From: Clostridium algidicarnis DSM 15099
GTDB taxonomy: Bacteria > Bacillota > Clostridia > Clostridiales > Clostridiaceae
Direction: 5' to 3'
DNA: 64,000 nt
Assembly (NCBI RefSeq): GCF_002934235.1
Contig: NZ_PTIS01000007.1
Coordinates: 1 to 64,000 of the forward strand
Shown here in pieces: positions 25,428 to 33,465 of the stretch. The notes below the pieces were generated by a model that was not told the origin of the DNA, searched no databases, and saw nothing but the letters and a program-made list of their open reading frames with translations. A program made the position numbers and the translations under genes. Each line of letters starts with the position of its first letter. Within the stretch, counting starts at the first letter, position 1.

Positions 25428-26192
25428 TTATAAAATATTAAGTTTAGTTAGTGCCTTCTTTGCACCAAGAACTACATTAGAATCCTCTGGAAGATTAAAG
25501 ACGCTTTTACCTTGAACATCAAAAGATGCAAGATTTTTATCATCCTCAATATATGAAAGTACAGGAATATCACCAGTATCAACGTATTGTTTTAAAGATA
25601 AATCAGAAATACGATTAACTATTATGCCAACCTCGTCATACATAACCAAATCATCAGCAACCTTTTTTATTGTTTGGACAACCTGGGTTCCTTTTTTACT
25701 TGGATCTGTAATTAAAATTAGGTGACTTACCTTTTCCATAACTCTGCGGTTAACTTGTTCAATGCCAGCCTCACCATCAATAACTACATAATCAAATTCT
25801 TCAGATAAAATACTTATAACTTCTTTTAAGTAGGAATTGATCTTGCAATAGCAACCAGTTGATTCAGGTCTACCTATTGCTAAAAATGCAAATCCGTCTT
25901 GTTCAACAATAGTGTCAAAGATCTTAAATCTAGCATCACCCAAAAGTTCAATTGCATCCTTGGTATTTCCATCTTCAACAGTTTCTATAATAGATTTTCG
26001 TATATCATCAATTGTGTGTTCAGGTTCTATACCTAAAGCAGTGGAAAGACCTACAGCAGGGTCTGCATCAATGGCTAATATACGTGAATTAGGATAAGCT
26101 GTAACTAGGTTTTTCACTATAGAAGCGGATATGGAAGTTTTGCCAACTCCACCTTTACCTGCTACAGCGATTATTTTAACTTTCTTCTCCAT
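25428..26192 (-). CDS. CooC-like maturation ATPase (MinD/ParA fold)
   Basis: The 254-residue P-loop NTPase has GKGGVGKTS at 13-21 (deviant Walker A), DADPAVGLS and VVIDGEAGIEQ. The CxC pair in TGCYCKINSY is the Ni/metal-binding signature of CooC, which loads nickel into CO dehydrogenase. No CO dehydrogenase gene is in the window. The partner may be one of the operon's own cluster proteins or a distant enzyme. AAGGAGG precedes ATG. Confidence 0.85.
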   Translation of the reverse strand: MEKKVKIIAVAGKGGVGKTSISASIVKNLVTAYPNSRILAIDADPAVGLSTALGIEPEHTIDDIRKSIIETVEDGNTKDAIELLGDARFKIFDTIVEQDGFAFLAIGRPESTGCYCKINSYLKEVISILSEEFDYVVIDGEAGIEQVNRRVMEKVSHLILITDPSKKGTQVVQTIKKVADDLVMYDEVGIIVNRISDLSLKQYVDTGDIPVLSYIEDDKNLASFDVQGKSVFNLPEDSNVVLGAKKALTKLNIL

Positions 26193-26231
26193 TAGTAATC
26201 CTCCTTAAATTTATTTAAAGTAGTGAAATAT

Positions 26232-28508
26232 TTATATACGTATAGCTAAATTATAAGCTGCCCTAGTTGCTTCAAGTATTCGTCCTGCGCGAGAACTATC
26301 ACCGATATTATATAATTCAGAAGCAACATTTTCTTTTTGTGCTTCAAAGTAAGCACCTTCATCAGCACGTCCACCCATAGCTAAAATAACAAGATCTGCA
26401 TCAAGAGATACATCAGAAGTTTCATTACCTAGTTTCTTTAATAATGGGTTTGGAATATTTGTAGGCAAAAGTGGTGTCCAAGTGTTATATGGATTAGGAA
26501 CAGTGCTTGAAATATTCTTATTAATATTAACTTTGTTTTCATCAAAGGATACAACCTTGGCACAGTTAATAAGTTCAACATTTGCCTTATTTAAATAATG
26601 AATTAAATGTCCACGGTTTGCAGTACAGACACCTTGCATAAAGTTATCTTGCATCTCTACAACCTTTACATCAAGTCCGTGCTCATATTTAAGCCAGTAT
26701 GCAGTTTCACAGCCAACAACTCCACCACCAACTACAACAGCCCTTTTAGCATCACCCATAAGACTTGGATTAGATAATAGATCAGTTGCTTGAACAGTTT
26801 TGACCTTTTCTATGCCAGGAATCCTTGGAAAAATACTTTTTGTACCATAAGCAAAAATGACAGAATCATATTTTTTATCCTTTAACCACTTAGTCGTAAC
26901 TTCAGTATTAAAGGTAACTTTAAAATTAGGCATTTCTTTAGCAGTATCAAGTTCATTTTTAAGATAATTTAGATAATTCTCAACGTCAAATTTTATCTTA
27001 GGCACACTACCAGGAGCTACCTTACCACCTATATCAGAACCTTTTTCAAAAAGTTCTACATTATGTCCACGTTTTGCTGCGGTTATTGCAAATAGAACAC
27101 CAGTAGGACCTGCACCTACAACACAAATATTCTTAATCTTTTCTGCCTTAGCAGGTATACTTGGCATTACATCTTCAAAGCCTGTACGTGGATTCACTGC
27201 ACATTGTGGATGACCACCTTCAACAAATTCATTAATACAACCTTCCTGACATCCAATGCAAGGAATAATTTCCTTAACGTTACCTGCATAGGCCTTGTTG
27301 CACCATTCAGGATCAGATAGTAATGGACGCGCAAGCATTACCATATCACAATCACCATTTTTAATAGCTGTTTCAGCAAGATCAGGATATCCAAGCTTTC
27401 CAACAGCTACAACAGGAACCTCTAACCCAGCATTAGATTTAATTTCCTTTGCCTTAAAATGTTCCTTAACAATACGTGAAATATCAAGGAAACAACCTGC
27501 AGGCATACCAGCTGGAGGGTGTGGAAGCCACCAATTATCATAACAACCAAGATCTACGTCAAACATATCTACACCGGCCTTAACCAAATTTTCCATATAG
27601 CCTAGGGTATCTGATATAGTTCTTCCGTTTTTAAATTTCTTTAAAGATTTTATATTATCCATGTTAGACCCATAAGTTTCATTAAGTGCAAGAGAAAGGT
27701 CAATACGGTACATGATAGGGTAATTATTACCAACCCTTTTTCTTATTTCATTTACAGCATCAATACCAAAACGCTGCCAGTCAGAATAAGGTCCCATTTT
27801 ACGACGGTTAAATGCAGGATTTGTAAGTTGTTCTAAAAGATATCCTTCATGTCCATGAAGATAAACTCCATCAAGTCCGCATTCTTTAGCATCAGCAGCC
27901 GCTTGTCCACAGTTTTTAATGATTTTTTTAAGTTTTGAATCTGATAATCTTAAGCAAGGTATTTGAGGAACATAAAAGTTAGGATTAAAAGATGCTGATA
28001 CAGGAAATTTCTTCTCATTTAATAAACAAGCAGGAGGGCCAACACGACCAAGTCCTGGGGTAATTTGAATAAAGATTTTACTTCCATAGGCATGAACACC
28101 TTGTGAAAGATCTCTCCAACCTGAAAATACTGTACGAGAGCGATCTATACGTGGAAACATAGTATTTTTACCCATCTCCGTTAAACTATTATCAATACCA
28201 TGACTAACAGGAATTAATCCAGTAGTAAGTAGTCCTGTACCACCTTTTGCACGAGCAAAGAAGTATTGAAGCATTTTGTCATTTGGTCTACCTGTTTCTT
28301 CACACATATTTAAGTTACCCATAGGTCCCATTACAATACGGTTTTTTAGTGTAATATTATTTACTCTAATAGGAGAAAACAGTGAATTATAAGGATACAT
28401 ATCCTTAGTCATACGAGCAGTACCACCTGCTTTGTTTTCACAATCTTCTTGTACCCAGTTTCCATAACTATTAATTAGTTTTTCAATTTCCTTGTCCTTT
28501 TTCAACAC
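26232..28508 (-). CDS. Enoate-reductase-like FMN/4Fe-4S/FAD oxidoreductase (OYE family)
   Basis: About 758 residues. An old-yellow-enzyme TIM barrel with FMN spans roughly 40-430 (LFSPIRVNNITLKNRIVMGP, GVYLHGHEGYLLEQL, AGVDMFDVDLG). A 4Fe-4S motif follows (CIGCQEGC with a later QCAVNP). An FAD/NAD module runs from about 465 (CVVGAGPTGV, VVVGGGVVGCE). The architecture is that of 2-enoate reductase, 2,4-dienoyl-CoA reductase and bile-acid BaiCD/BaiH. It is about 90 residues longer than typical, with an N-terminal extension and an insertion before the last FAD strand. I prefer GTG 28508, five bases after AAGGAG. GTG 28514 overlaps that site. Confidence 0.88.
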   Translation of the reverse strand: MLKKDKEIEKLINSYGNWVQEDCENKAGGTARMTKDMYPYNSLFSPIRVNNITLKNRIVMGPMGNLNMCEETGRPNDKMLQYFFARAKGGTGLLTTGLIPVSHGIDNSLTEMGKNTMFPRIDRSRTVFSGWRDLSQGVHAYGSKIFIQITPGLGRVGPPACLLNEKKFPVSASFNPNFYVPQIPCLRLSDSKLKKIIKNCGQAAADAKECGLDGVYLHGHEGYLLEQLTNPAFNRRKMGPYSDWQRFGIDAVNEIRKRVGNNYPIMYRIDLSLALNETYGSNMDNIKSLKKFKNGRTISDTLGYMENLVKAGVDMFDVDLGCYDNWWLPHPPAGMPAGCFLDISRIVKEHFKAKEIKSNAGLEVPVVAVGKLGYPDLAETAIKNGDCDMVMLARPLLSDPEWCNKAYAGNVKEIIPCIGCQEGCINEFVEGGHPQCAVNPRTGFEDVMPSIPAKAEKIKNICVVGAGPTGVLFAITAAKRGHNVELFEKGSDIGGKVAPGSVPKIKFDVENYLNYLKNELDTAKEMPNFKVTFNTEVTTKWLKDKKYDSVIFAYGTKSIFPRIPGIEKVKTVQATDLLSNPSLMGDAKRAVVVGGGVVGCETAYWLKYEHGLDVKVVEMQDNFMQGVCTANRGHLIHYLNKANVELINCAKVVSFDENKVNINKNISSTVPNPYNTWTPLLPTNIPNPLLKKLGNETSDVSLDADLVILAMGGRADEGAYFEAQKENVASELYNIGDSSRAGRILEATRAAYNLAIRI

Positions 28509-28554
28509 ATTCACTCCTTAATATTATTGTACCTTATTAGTTTTTATTGAAAGA

Positions 28555-29139
28555 TTACAGCTTAAAGAAATGTAGGTGATTTGTGATTATTCTTTTACAA
28601 TAGGGCTTTAATTCGTAAGACCCTTTGTTTTGGCACCAGTTATAAATAACACCACGAGAAATTAAAAGTAGCTCAGAGGAAATACTTTCAGCACTTTGAG
28701 ACTTTGTTATAACTCCTAGCTCCTGGGCATCTTCAACTAATGACTGCAATCCGTGAGGCAGCCCACGGGAAGACTGTAAAAAGAAATCAGCGCCTTCTGT
28801 AATTTGTGATTTATAAACTTGAGTCATTAAATCGATACCATTGTAAATAGCATAATCCATTTGATAATCAATATATTCTAGTAATCTTTCAATAGGATCT
28901 TGGCTTTTTAATTTACCTATGATATTTTCTTTGAAAAAGTTATCACATTCTCCGTAACCTTCAATGATAAGACCTTGTTTACTTTTAAAGTGATGATAAA
29001 AAGCACCAGTAGAAACTCCGGCTTTTTTACATATTAAATCAATATTGAGTTCATCATAACTATACTTTTTGCTTAAATCTTTTGCTACTTTCATTATGTG
29101 CTCTTTTGTGATCTGCGCTTGCAGCTGTCTACTATTCAA
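28555..29139 (-). CDS. TetR family regulator of the reductase/dehydratase-type operon
   Basis: The protein has 194 residues. The N-terminal helix-turn-helix reads LICKKAGVSTGAFYHHFKSK, with a ligand-binding C-terminal domain of average length. TTG is the start, behind GGAGGAGG. It is the first gene of the minus-strand operon, 46 bp before the flavoenzyme, and probably represses its own transcript until an inducer binds. Repeats at 29185-29272 are candidate operators. Confidence 0.88.
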   Translation of the reverse strand: MNSRQLQAQITKEHIMKVAKDLSKKYSYDELNIDLICKKAGVSTGAFYHHFKSKQGLIIEGYGECDNFFKENIIGKLKSQDPIERLLEYIDYQMDYAIYNGIDLMTQVYKSQITEGADFFLQSSRGLPHGLQSLVEDAQELGVITKSQSAESISSELLLISRGVIYNWCQNKGSYELKPYCKRIITNHLHFFKL

Positions 29140-29579
29140 AAATCCTCCTCCTATTAATATAAGTTTATAACTTAATAAAATTTGTTCACCAGATTAACTA
29201 TGTAAATAATAAGTGGTTGTAAACGTTGTGACATGTGACATAGTTCATTCACCGAACTAACTATGTTAAATATATCATATTGATAAAAAAATAACAACAA
29301 ACATTTAACACACTTTATGCTTATATACAATATTAGTTCAAAAAACTTTTACTATATTTAGAATTAAACAGTGAATAAATTATGAAGTTGTGACCATTAA
29401 AGAGGAAACCTTATAAAAATAGAATATTAGTTGATGATATATTGTAAGTTAAGTATAATTTAGAAAAGTGTATTTATTCATACAACATAGTTTTGATGTA
29501 AAGTTATAAGAATATAACCAAAAATAAATAAAGCACAAACCATATAAATAATATAATTATAAGAAGGGTGGAATTTTAA
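29140..29579. other. Divergent intergenic region between tetR and nitroreductase
   Basis: This 440-bp A/T-rich region should contain two promoters facing outwards. Its tetR-proximal part holds the repeats described separately. The remainder (29280-29570) shows no ORF of interest and no clear hairpin. Confidence 0.5.
29185..29272. promoter_or_regulatory. Candidate TetR operators
   Basis: Two imperfect direct copies lie at 29185-29208 and 29248-29272, sharing TTCACC, TAACTATGT and AAATA. The second is also part of an inverted pair CATAGTT (29239-29245) / AACTATG (29259-29265). Position just upstream of tetR suits autoregulation. Confidence 0.45.
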
Positions 29580-30152
29580 TTGATTAAAGATTTAATATTA
29601 AAAAACAGAACTTATAGAAGATTTTATGAAGAAAAAAGCATTTCAAAAGAGGTTTTAATGGAGCTTATTGATCTAGCAAGAATATCATCTTCAGGTGGTA
29701 ACCTCCAAAGCCTTAAATATGTACTATCAAATACAAAAGAGAAAAATAAATTAGTCTTTGACAATATAAAATGGGCGGGATATCTTAAAGAGTGGAACGG
29801 TCCAGAAAAAGGAGAAAGACCAGCAGCTTATATAATCATGGTTCAAGATAAAGATATTAGTAATAATTATTTTTGGGATCATGGTATAGCAGCTGAAAAT
29901 ATACTTTTAGGAGCAGTAGAAAAAGACCTTGGAGGTTGTATGTTTGGCTCAGTTAATAAGCTAGAGCTTTCTAAAGCTTTAAGTTTACCTTCAAATTATG
30001 AAATATTAATGGTAATTGCATTAGGTACCCCAAAGGAAAATGTAATCCTTGAAGATATAGATTTAAAGGGAGATATTAAATACTATAGAGATGGAGAAGG
30101 CAATCATTATGTGCCAAAAAGAAAGCTTCAAGATATAATTTTAGATATTTAG
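29580..30152 (+). CDS. Nitroreductase family FMN protein
   Basis: A compact 190-residue nitroreductase-fold protein. It starts KNRTYRRFYEE, the usual FMN-phosphate-binding Arg region, and has ARISSSGGNLQSLKYVLS, DHGIAAENILLGAVEKDLGGC and VIALGTP. Such dimeric enzymes reduce nitro groups, quinones or flavins with NAD(P)H; the physiological substrate is not evident. TTG 29580 is the start, with AAGGGTGG 8 bases upstream. It diverges from the TetR operon and could share its control. Confidence 0.88.
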   Translation: MIKDLILKNRTYRRFYEEKSISKEVLMELIDLARISSSGGNLQSLKYVLSNTKEKNKLVFDNIKWAGYLKEWNGPEKGERPAAYIIMVQDKDISNNYFWDHGIAAENILLGAVEKDLGGCMFGSVNKLELSKALSLPSNYEILMVIALGTPKENVILEDIDLKGDIKYYRDGEGNHYVPKRKLQDIILDI

Positions 30153-30227
30153 GAAACTAATAATATAGATTATAATTATTATGTTCTTCTTAATTAAGAA
30201 CAATGCATAAAGAAAAGAGGAAAAATC

Positions 30228-30605
30228 ATGTCAGAATGTATATTTTGTAATTACAATAAATCAGAAATAATAGCAGAAAACAAATACACCTTTGCTATAT
30301 TAGATCACTTCCCAGTAAATGAAGGTCATTGTTTAATAATACCTAAGAGGCATTTTATGAACTTTTTTGAGGCAAGTGAAGAAGAGGTTAAAGCCATATA
30401 TAGCTTACTCCATGAAGTAAAAGAGATCTTTGATATACAATATGAACCAGCAGGATATAATATAGGTATTAATGTAGGATATCATGCAGGACAAACTATA
30501 AACCATCTACATGTGCACTTGATTCCAAGATATGAAGGGGATGTTAGTAATCCAAGAGGGGGTATTAGGAACTTCAAAGAGGCTTTAGTGGAGTATGATG
30601 GTTAA
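30228..30605 (+). CDS. HIT family nucleotide hydrolase/transferase
   Basis: A 125-residue histidine-triad protein. CIFCNYNKSE at the N-terminus is the frequent zinc-binding CxxC. The active-site triad is in NHLHVHLIPRY. Family members cleave AMP from phosphoramidates, dinucleoside polyphosphates or sulfates. AAGAGGAAAAATC precedes ATG. It lies 75 bp after the nitroreductase, with no clear terminator between them. Confidence 0.92.
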   Translation: MSECIFCNYNKSEIIAENKYTFAILDHFPVNEGHCLIIPKRHFMNFFEASEEEVKAIYSLLHEVKEIFDIQYEPAGYNIGINVGYHAGQTINHLHVHLIPRYEGDVSNPRGGIRNFKEALVEYDG

Positions 30606-30674
30606 TTGAAATTAAAAGAAACCTTTAGCTAGAAGGTTTTATAAAGAACCATTAGAAAAACTATGAAGTTAAAC

Positions 30675-30704
30675 AAAAAAATGGTTACATGAGTAACCAT
30701 TTTA
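30675..30704. terminator. Terminator between HIT gene and small membrane protein
   Basis: Stem AAAATGGTTAC / GTAACCATTTT with a 4-base loop, A-rich before and T-rich after. It suits both convergent genes. Confidence 0.7.
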
Positions 30705-30745
30705 AATATACTGTGGGTATATTTTTATACTTTATAAGTACATTT

Positions 30746-30973
30746 TTAGCGATTACCTACTAACTTGTCCCATATCGATACTAATATGGTGATAAATATA
30801 ATTATTAAAATTAAATTAATAATTACAGTTGTTCCATTTGGATTGTTAACCATTGTTGTATATATTTTGGTGGAAATAATTTTATAATTACCTACAAATA
30901 TTCCAATTAATAAATTAATTAGAATAGATATTTTCTTGTTGGTTACTGAGTCTTTTCTGCTATTTTCCATCAT
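30746..30973 (-). CDS. Small two-span membrane protein
   Basis: 75 residues with hydrophobic stretches at about 16-33 and 48-68 (TVIINLILIIIFITILVSIW) and a Lys/Arg-rich N-terminus. ATG has AAAGGAG 4 bases upstream. I do not recognise a family. The good ribosome-binding site and membrane profile support a real gene. Confidence 0.55.
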   Translation of the reverse strand: MMENSRKDSVTNKKISILINLLIGIFVGNYKIISTKIYTTMVNNPNGTTVIINLILIIIFITILVSIWDKLVGNR

Positions 30974-31375
30974 TTTCTCCTTTCATTGATATTTTAAAAT
31001 AATTTGGGTAGTTGCAAAGTGAAAACCGTTTCTACAACTACCCAATCTCAAAGAAAATGACTTAAACAACATAACGCTCAGTAAGTTATGTGGTGCTTAC
31101 ATTTGTAGATGTTGATATTTTGATTCTACAAAAATAAAATGTTTTCTGATAGTAAAATGACACCTCCAATCGTAAAGTTTGATCTTCTCATTCTTAATAA
31201 TCAAATTAAATTCCCTTTGATAGTACTAGATCGCTTAGTATACCACAATTGAATATAGATGGAACACTAAGAAAATTAGTTTAAATCATACCCACAAAAA
31301 CAGTATACCACATAATGGATAATATACCAATGATGTATTTAGTAACAAGGATGCTTATATAAAATAATTACATTT

Positions 31376-31411
31376 AGAATCAGTTAAGAAAGTAGAATCA
31401 GTTAAGAAAGT
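31376..31411 (+). repeat. Tandem 18-bp duplication
   Basis: AGAATCAGTTAAGAAAGT occurs twice in a row without mismatch. Confidence 0.9.
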
Positions 31412-31486
31412 GCTAAAAGATATTATTATTTGTGTATGGAAATAGTAACGGAAAGTATTCAAGATAATATTAAAGGGTTTGCAGAC

Positions 31487-31588
31487 ATTGCATTTATATA
31501 AAAACGTATCATAGCTTTTGCTTTGATATAAGTGAACTACCACAACGTATAGAATTGGATATAGTCTTAATTTATAAGCCTTTAGCAT
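31487..31588 (-). pseudogene. Possible TnpB (IS605 OrfB) N-terminal relic
   Basis: From ATG 31588 the minus strand reads MLKAYKLRLYP, which is close to the usual opening of IS200/IS605 OrfB proteins. LYQSKSYDT a little later resembles their SYYDT stretch after a deletion. The rest has lost similarity and no catalytic motif remains. The match is short, so this is a low-confidence call. Confidence 0.3.
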
Positions 31589-31713
31589 TTTATAAATTCT
31601 TTAATATACTTTTATGATGCACTAATATTTTAAGAATTAGTAATGTAAAAATTAAGAATATATACATATTTTTTTGGGCAAAATATGCCTAATTGATGTA
31701 TCAATATTAGTAT

Positions 31714-31754
31714 AAGCTAGATTTAAAGGGTATATGTACACTTAAATCTAGCTT
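31714..31754. other. Hairpin in the V-ATPase upstream region
   Basis: AAGCTAGATTTAA and its exact complement (31714-31726 and 31742-31754) flank a 15-base loop. There is no T tract, so it is more likely an upstream terminator remnant or regulatory structure than an active terminator. Confidence 0.45.
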
Positions 31755-32080
31755 AAATTCATCTAAATACTAATTGCAATATTTAGATAAGTTAAACTGT
31801 ATGATGCAAATGATTTGAAGGCTAATTCACAGAAAACATTTTCATGAATATACACTGAAAATTGAGACTATAGTGTAAATATATTTATTTTAAATTACTT
31901 CAAATAAGGTTATTAATGGAGATTTAAGACTGTAAATAGGTAACCATTTAGATTAAGACCATTAATATCATCAAACCTTGTTGTAGCAAAGTCTAGCTAT
32001 GATAAGCTTTGTTTTTAAAAAGCTTATGATAGGAATAGAATATATGAATGCACAAATGTATACATGCAGGAGGTGGTTAA

Positions 32081-32395
32081 ATGGACTTTGTAATAAATAA
32101 AATTATTGATATTGACAAGGATGCAGAAAATTATCGGAGAAATATTACGGAGCTAATAGAGGAAAAGCAAATGGAACTAGAAGACTCAATTAAAGCTATG
32201 AATAAAGATTGCGACGAAGAACTTAAAAGGATAAAAACAAGGATACTCTCTTCTAGTATTAGTGATGCTGAAAATAAGGCTAGAGACATAAAAATTGAAA
32301 AAGAAAAACAGTTAAGTGTTATTAAAGAAATATATGAAAATAACAAGGTTAAGATTACAGAAGAAATATTCAATGAAATAATACATTCCCTTTAG
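32081..32395 (+). CDS. V/A-type ATPase peripheral-stalk subunit G/H-like
   Basis: A 104-residue highly charged helical protein (DIDKDAENYRRNITEL, many Glu/Lys, Ala-poor) fits the coiled-coil stalk subunit that pairs with subunit E. It is the first gene of the nine-gene ATPase operon, with CAGGAGGTGG before ATG. The next gene begins 11 bases later. Sequence is poorly conserved in this family, so the call rests on length, composition and position. Confidence 0.78.
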   Translation: MDFVINKIIDIDKDAENYRRNITELIEEKQMELEDSIKAMNKDCDEELKRIKTRILSSSISDAENKARDIKIEKEKQLSVIKEIYENNKVKITEEIFNEIIHSL

Positions 32396-32406
32396 GAGTG
32401 ATATGG

Positions 32407-33447
32407 ATGGGAAATGCTGCTAAGTTTACTGCGGTAAATGCTAAAGTAAAAGCATTAAAAGGAAAGATGCTTAAAGAAGAAGACTTTTTAAAATTACTTC
32501 AAAGCAAGGATTTGAAAACTGCTTTAATGTACTTAAAAGAGAATACTAGGTATGGAGATTTGCTTCAAAACTATGATTTTAATAACATTCATAGAGGGTA
32601 TTTAGAAATTATTTTAAATAAATATTATACAGAAGTATTTAATAAATTCATTAATTATTTTAATGGCGAATATAGAAAGCTTATCAAAAACTTGTTTTTA
32701 AAGTGGGAAATTGAAGACTTAAAAGTAATTATAAGAGGTAAATACATAGGTAGAGACAAAGATGTTATTGAAAGCAAACTTGTTGCTGAAAGTAGTTTAA
32801 ATACTATTGATTATGAATATCTCTTATCTTCAAAATCAACAGATGAAGTAATAGACAGATTAAAGGGAAGTATATATTATGATGGAATAAAAAACTTAGC
32901 TAATGATGTTTCAGAAAAAGGGCTATTTAGAATTGAAACAGAACTTGATTTTGTGTATTTTTCCATTTTAAGAAAAGAGTTAAAACACTTAGATAAGCAA
33001 AACAAAGAAATCCTTAAGGTTATAATTGGATTAGAAGCTGATTTATCTAATTTAAGCTGGATATATAGAGGTAAAAAGTTTTATGATATAACGCCAGAAG
33101 AATTATTTAACTACACAATTTATGATGGTTATAAGCTATCCTCAGAGGATATTAAAAGCTTATGTTACACTAAAAATGTTGAAGATTTTCATGATGTAAT
33201 AGAAAAAACACGTTATGCATGGATTTATGAAGCTGATAATTCAAATACTATCGAATTTAGAGAAAAGGAATTTCAAAAGAAATATTTTAGTAAATTTATA
33301 AGAGAAAATAGATCAGATTTTAGTGTGGTTATAAGTTATTTAATTTTATATAGGATAGAAATAAGGGAAATAATCTCTATATTAGAGCAAAAGAGGTATG
33401 ACATGGATGATAATGATTCAAAAAAGTATATAAATATTAAACATTGA
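32407..33447 (+). CDS. ntpC: V/A-type ATPase subunit C (central-rotor socket)
   Basis: A 346-residue all-helical subunit C/d that seats the central shaft on the membrane c-ring. The N-terminal AAKFTAVNAKVKALKGKML and later ADLSNLSWIYRGKKFYD are recognisable. ATG 32407 has AGGAG 8 bases upstream. GTG 32398 is in frame but overlaps that site. It follows the stalk subunit by 11 bases. Confidence 0.9.
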   Translation: MGNAAKFTAVNAKVKALKGKMLKEEDFLKLLQSKDLKTALMYLKENTRYGDLLQNYDFNNIHRGYLEIILNKYYTEVFNKFINYFNGEYRKLIKNLFLKWEIEDLKVIIRGKYIGRDKDVIESKLVAESSLNTIDYEYLLSSKSTDEVIDRLKGSIYYDGIKNLANDVSEKGLFRIETELDFVYFSILRKELKHLDKQNKEILKVIIGLEADLSNLSWIYRGKKFYDITPEELFNYTIYDGYKLSSEDIKSLCYTKNVEDFHDVIEKTRYAWIYEADNSNTIEFREKEFQKKYFSKFIRENRSDFSVVISYLILYRIEIREIISILEQKRYDMDDNDSKKYINIKH

Positions 33448-33465
33448 TAACAGGGGGGTGAATTC

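Larger units (their letters stand above)
30974..32080. other. 1.1-kb gene-poor gap before the V-ATPase operon
   Basis: I see no intact gene. Contents are: an 11-bp perfect hairpin at 31004-31045; a tandem 18-bp duplication at 31376-31411; a minus-strand relic starting MLKAYKLRLYP at 31588; and a 13-bp inverted pair at 31714-31754. The last 300 bp presumably hold the ATPase promoter, but I could not fix it. Confidence 0.5.

Noticed and set aside
31355-31588. Minus-strand 77-codon frame as an intact gene
   Set aside because: Only the first 11 residues resemble a known family. The rest includes translated tandem repeat and shows no fold or motif, so I list only its beginning as a relic.
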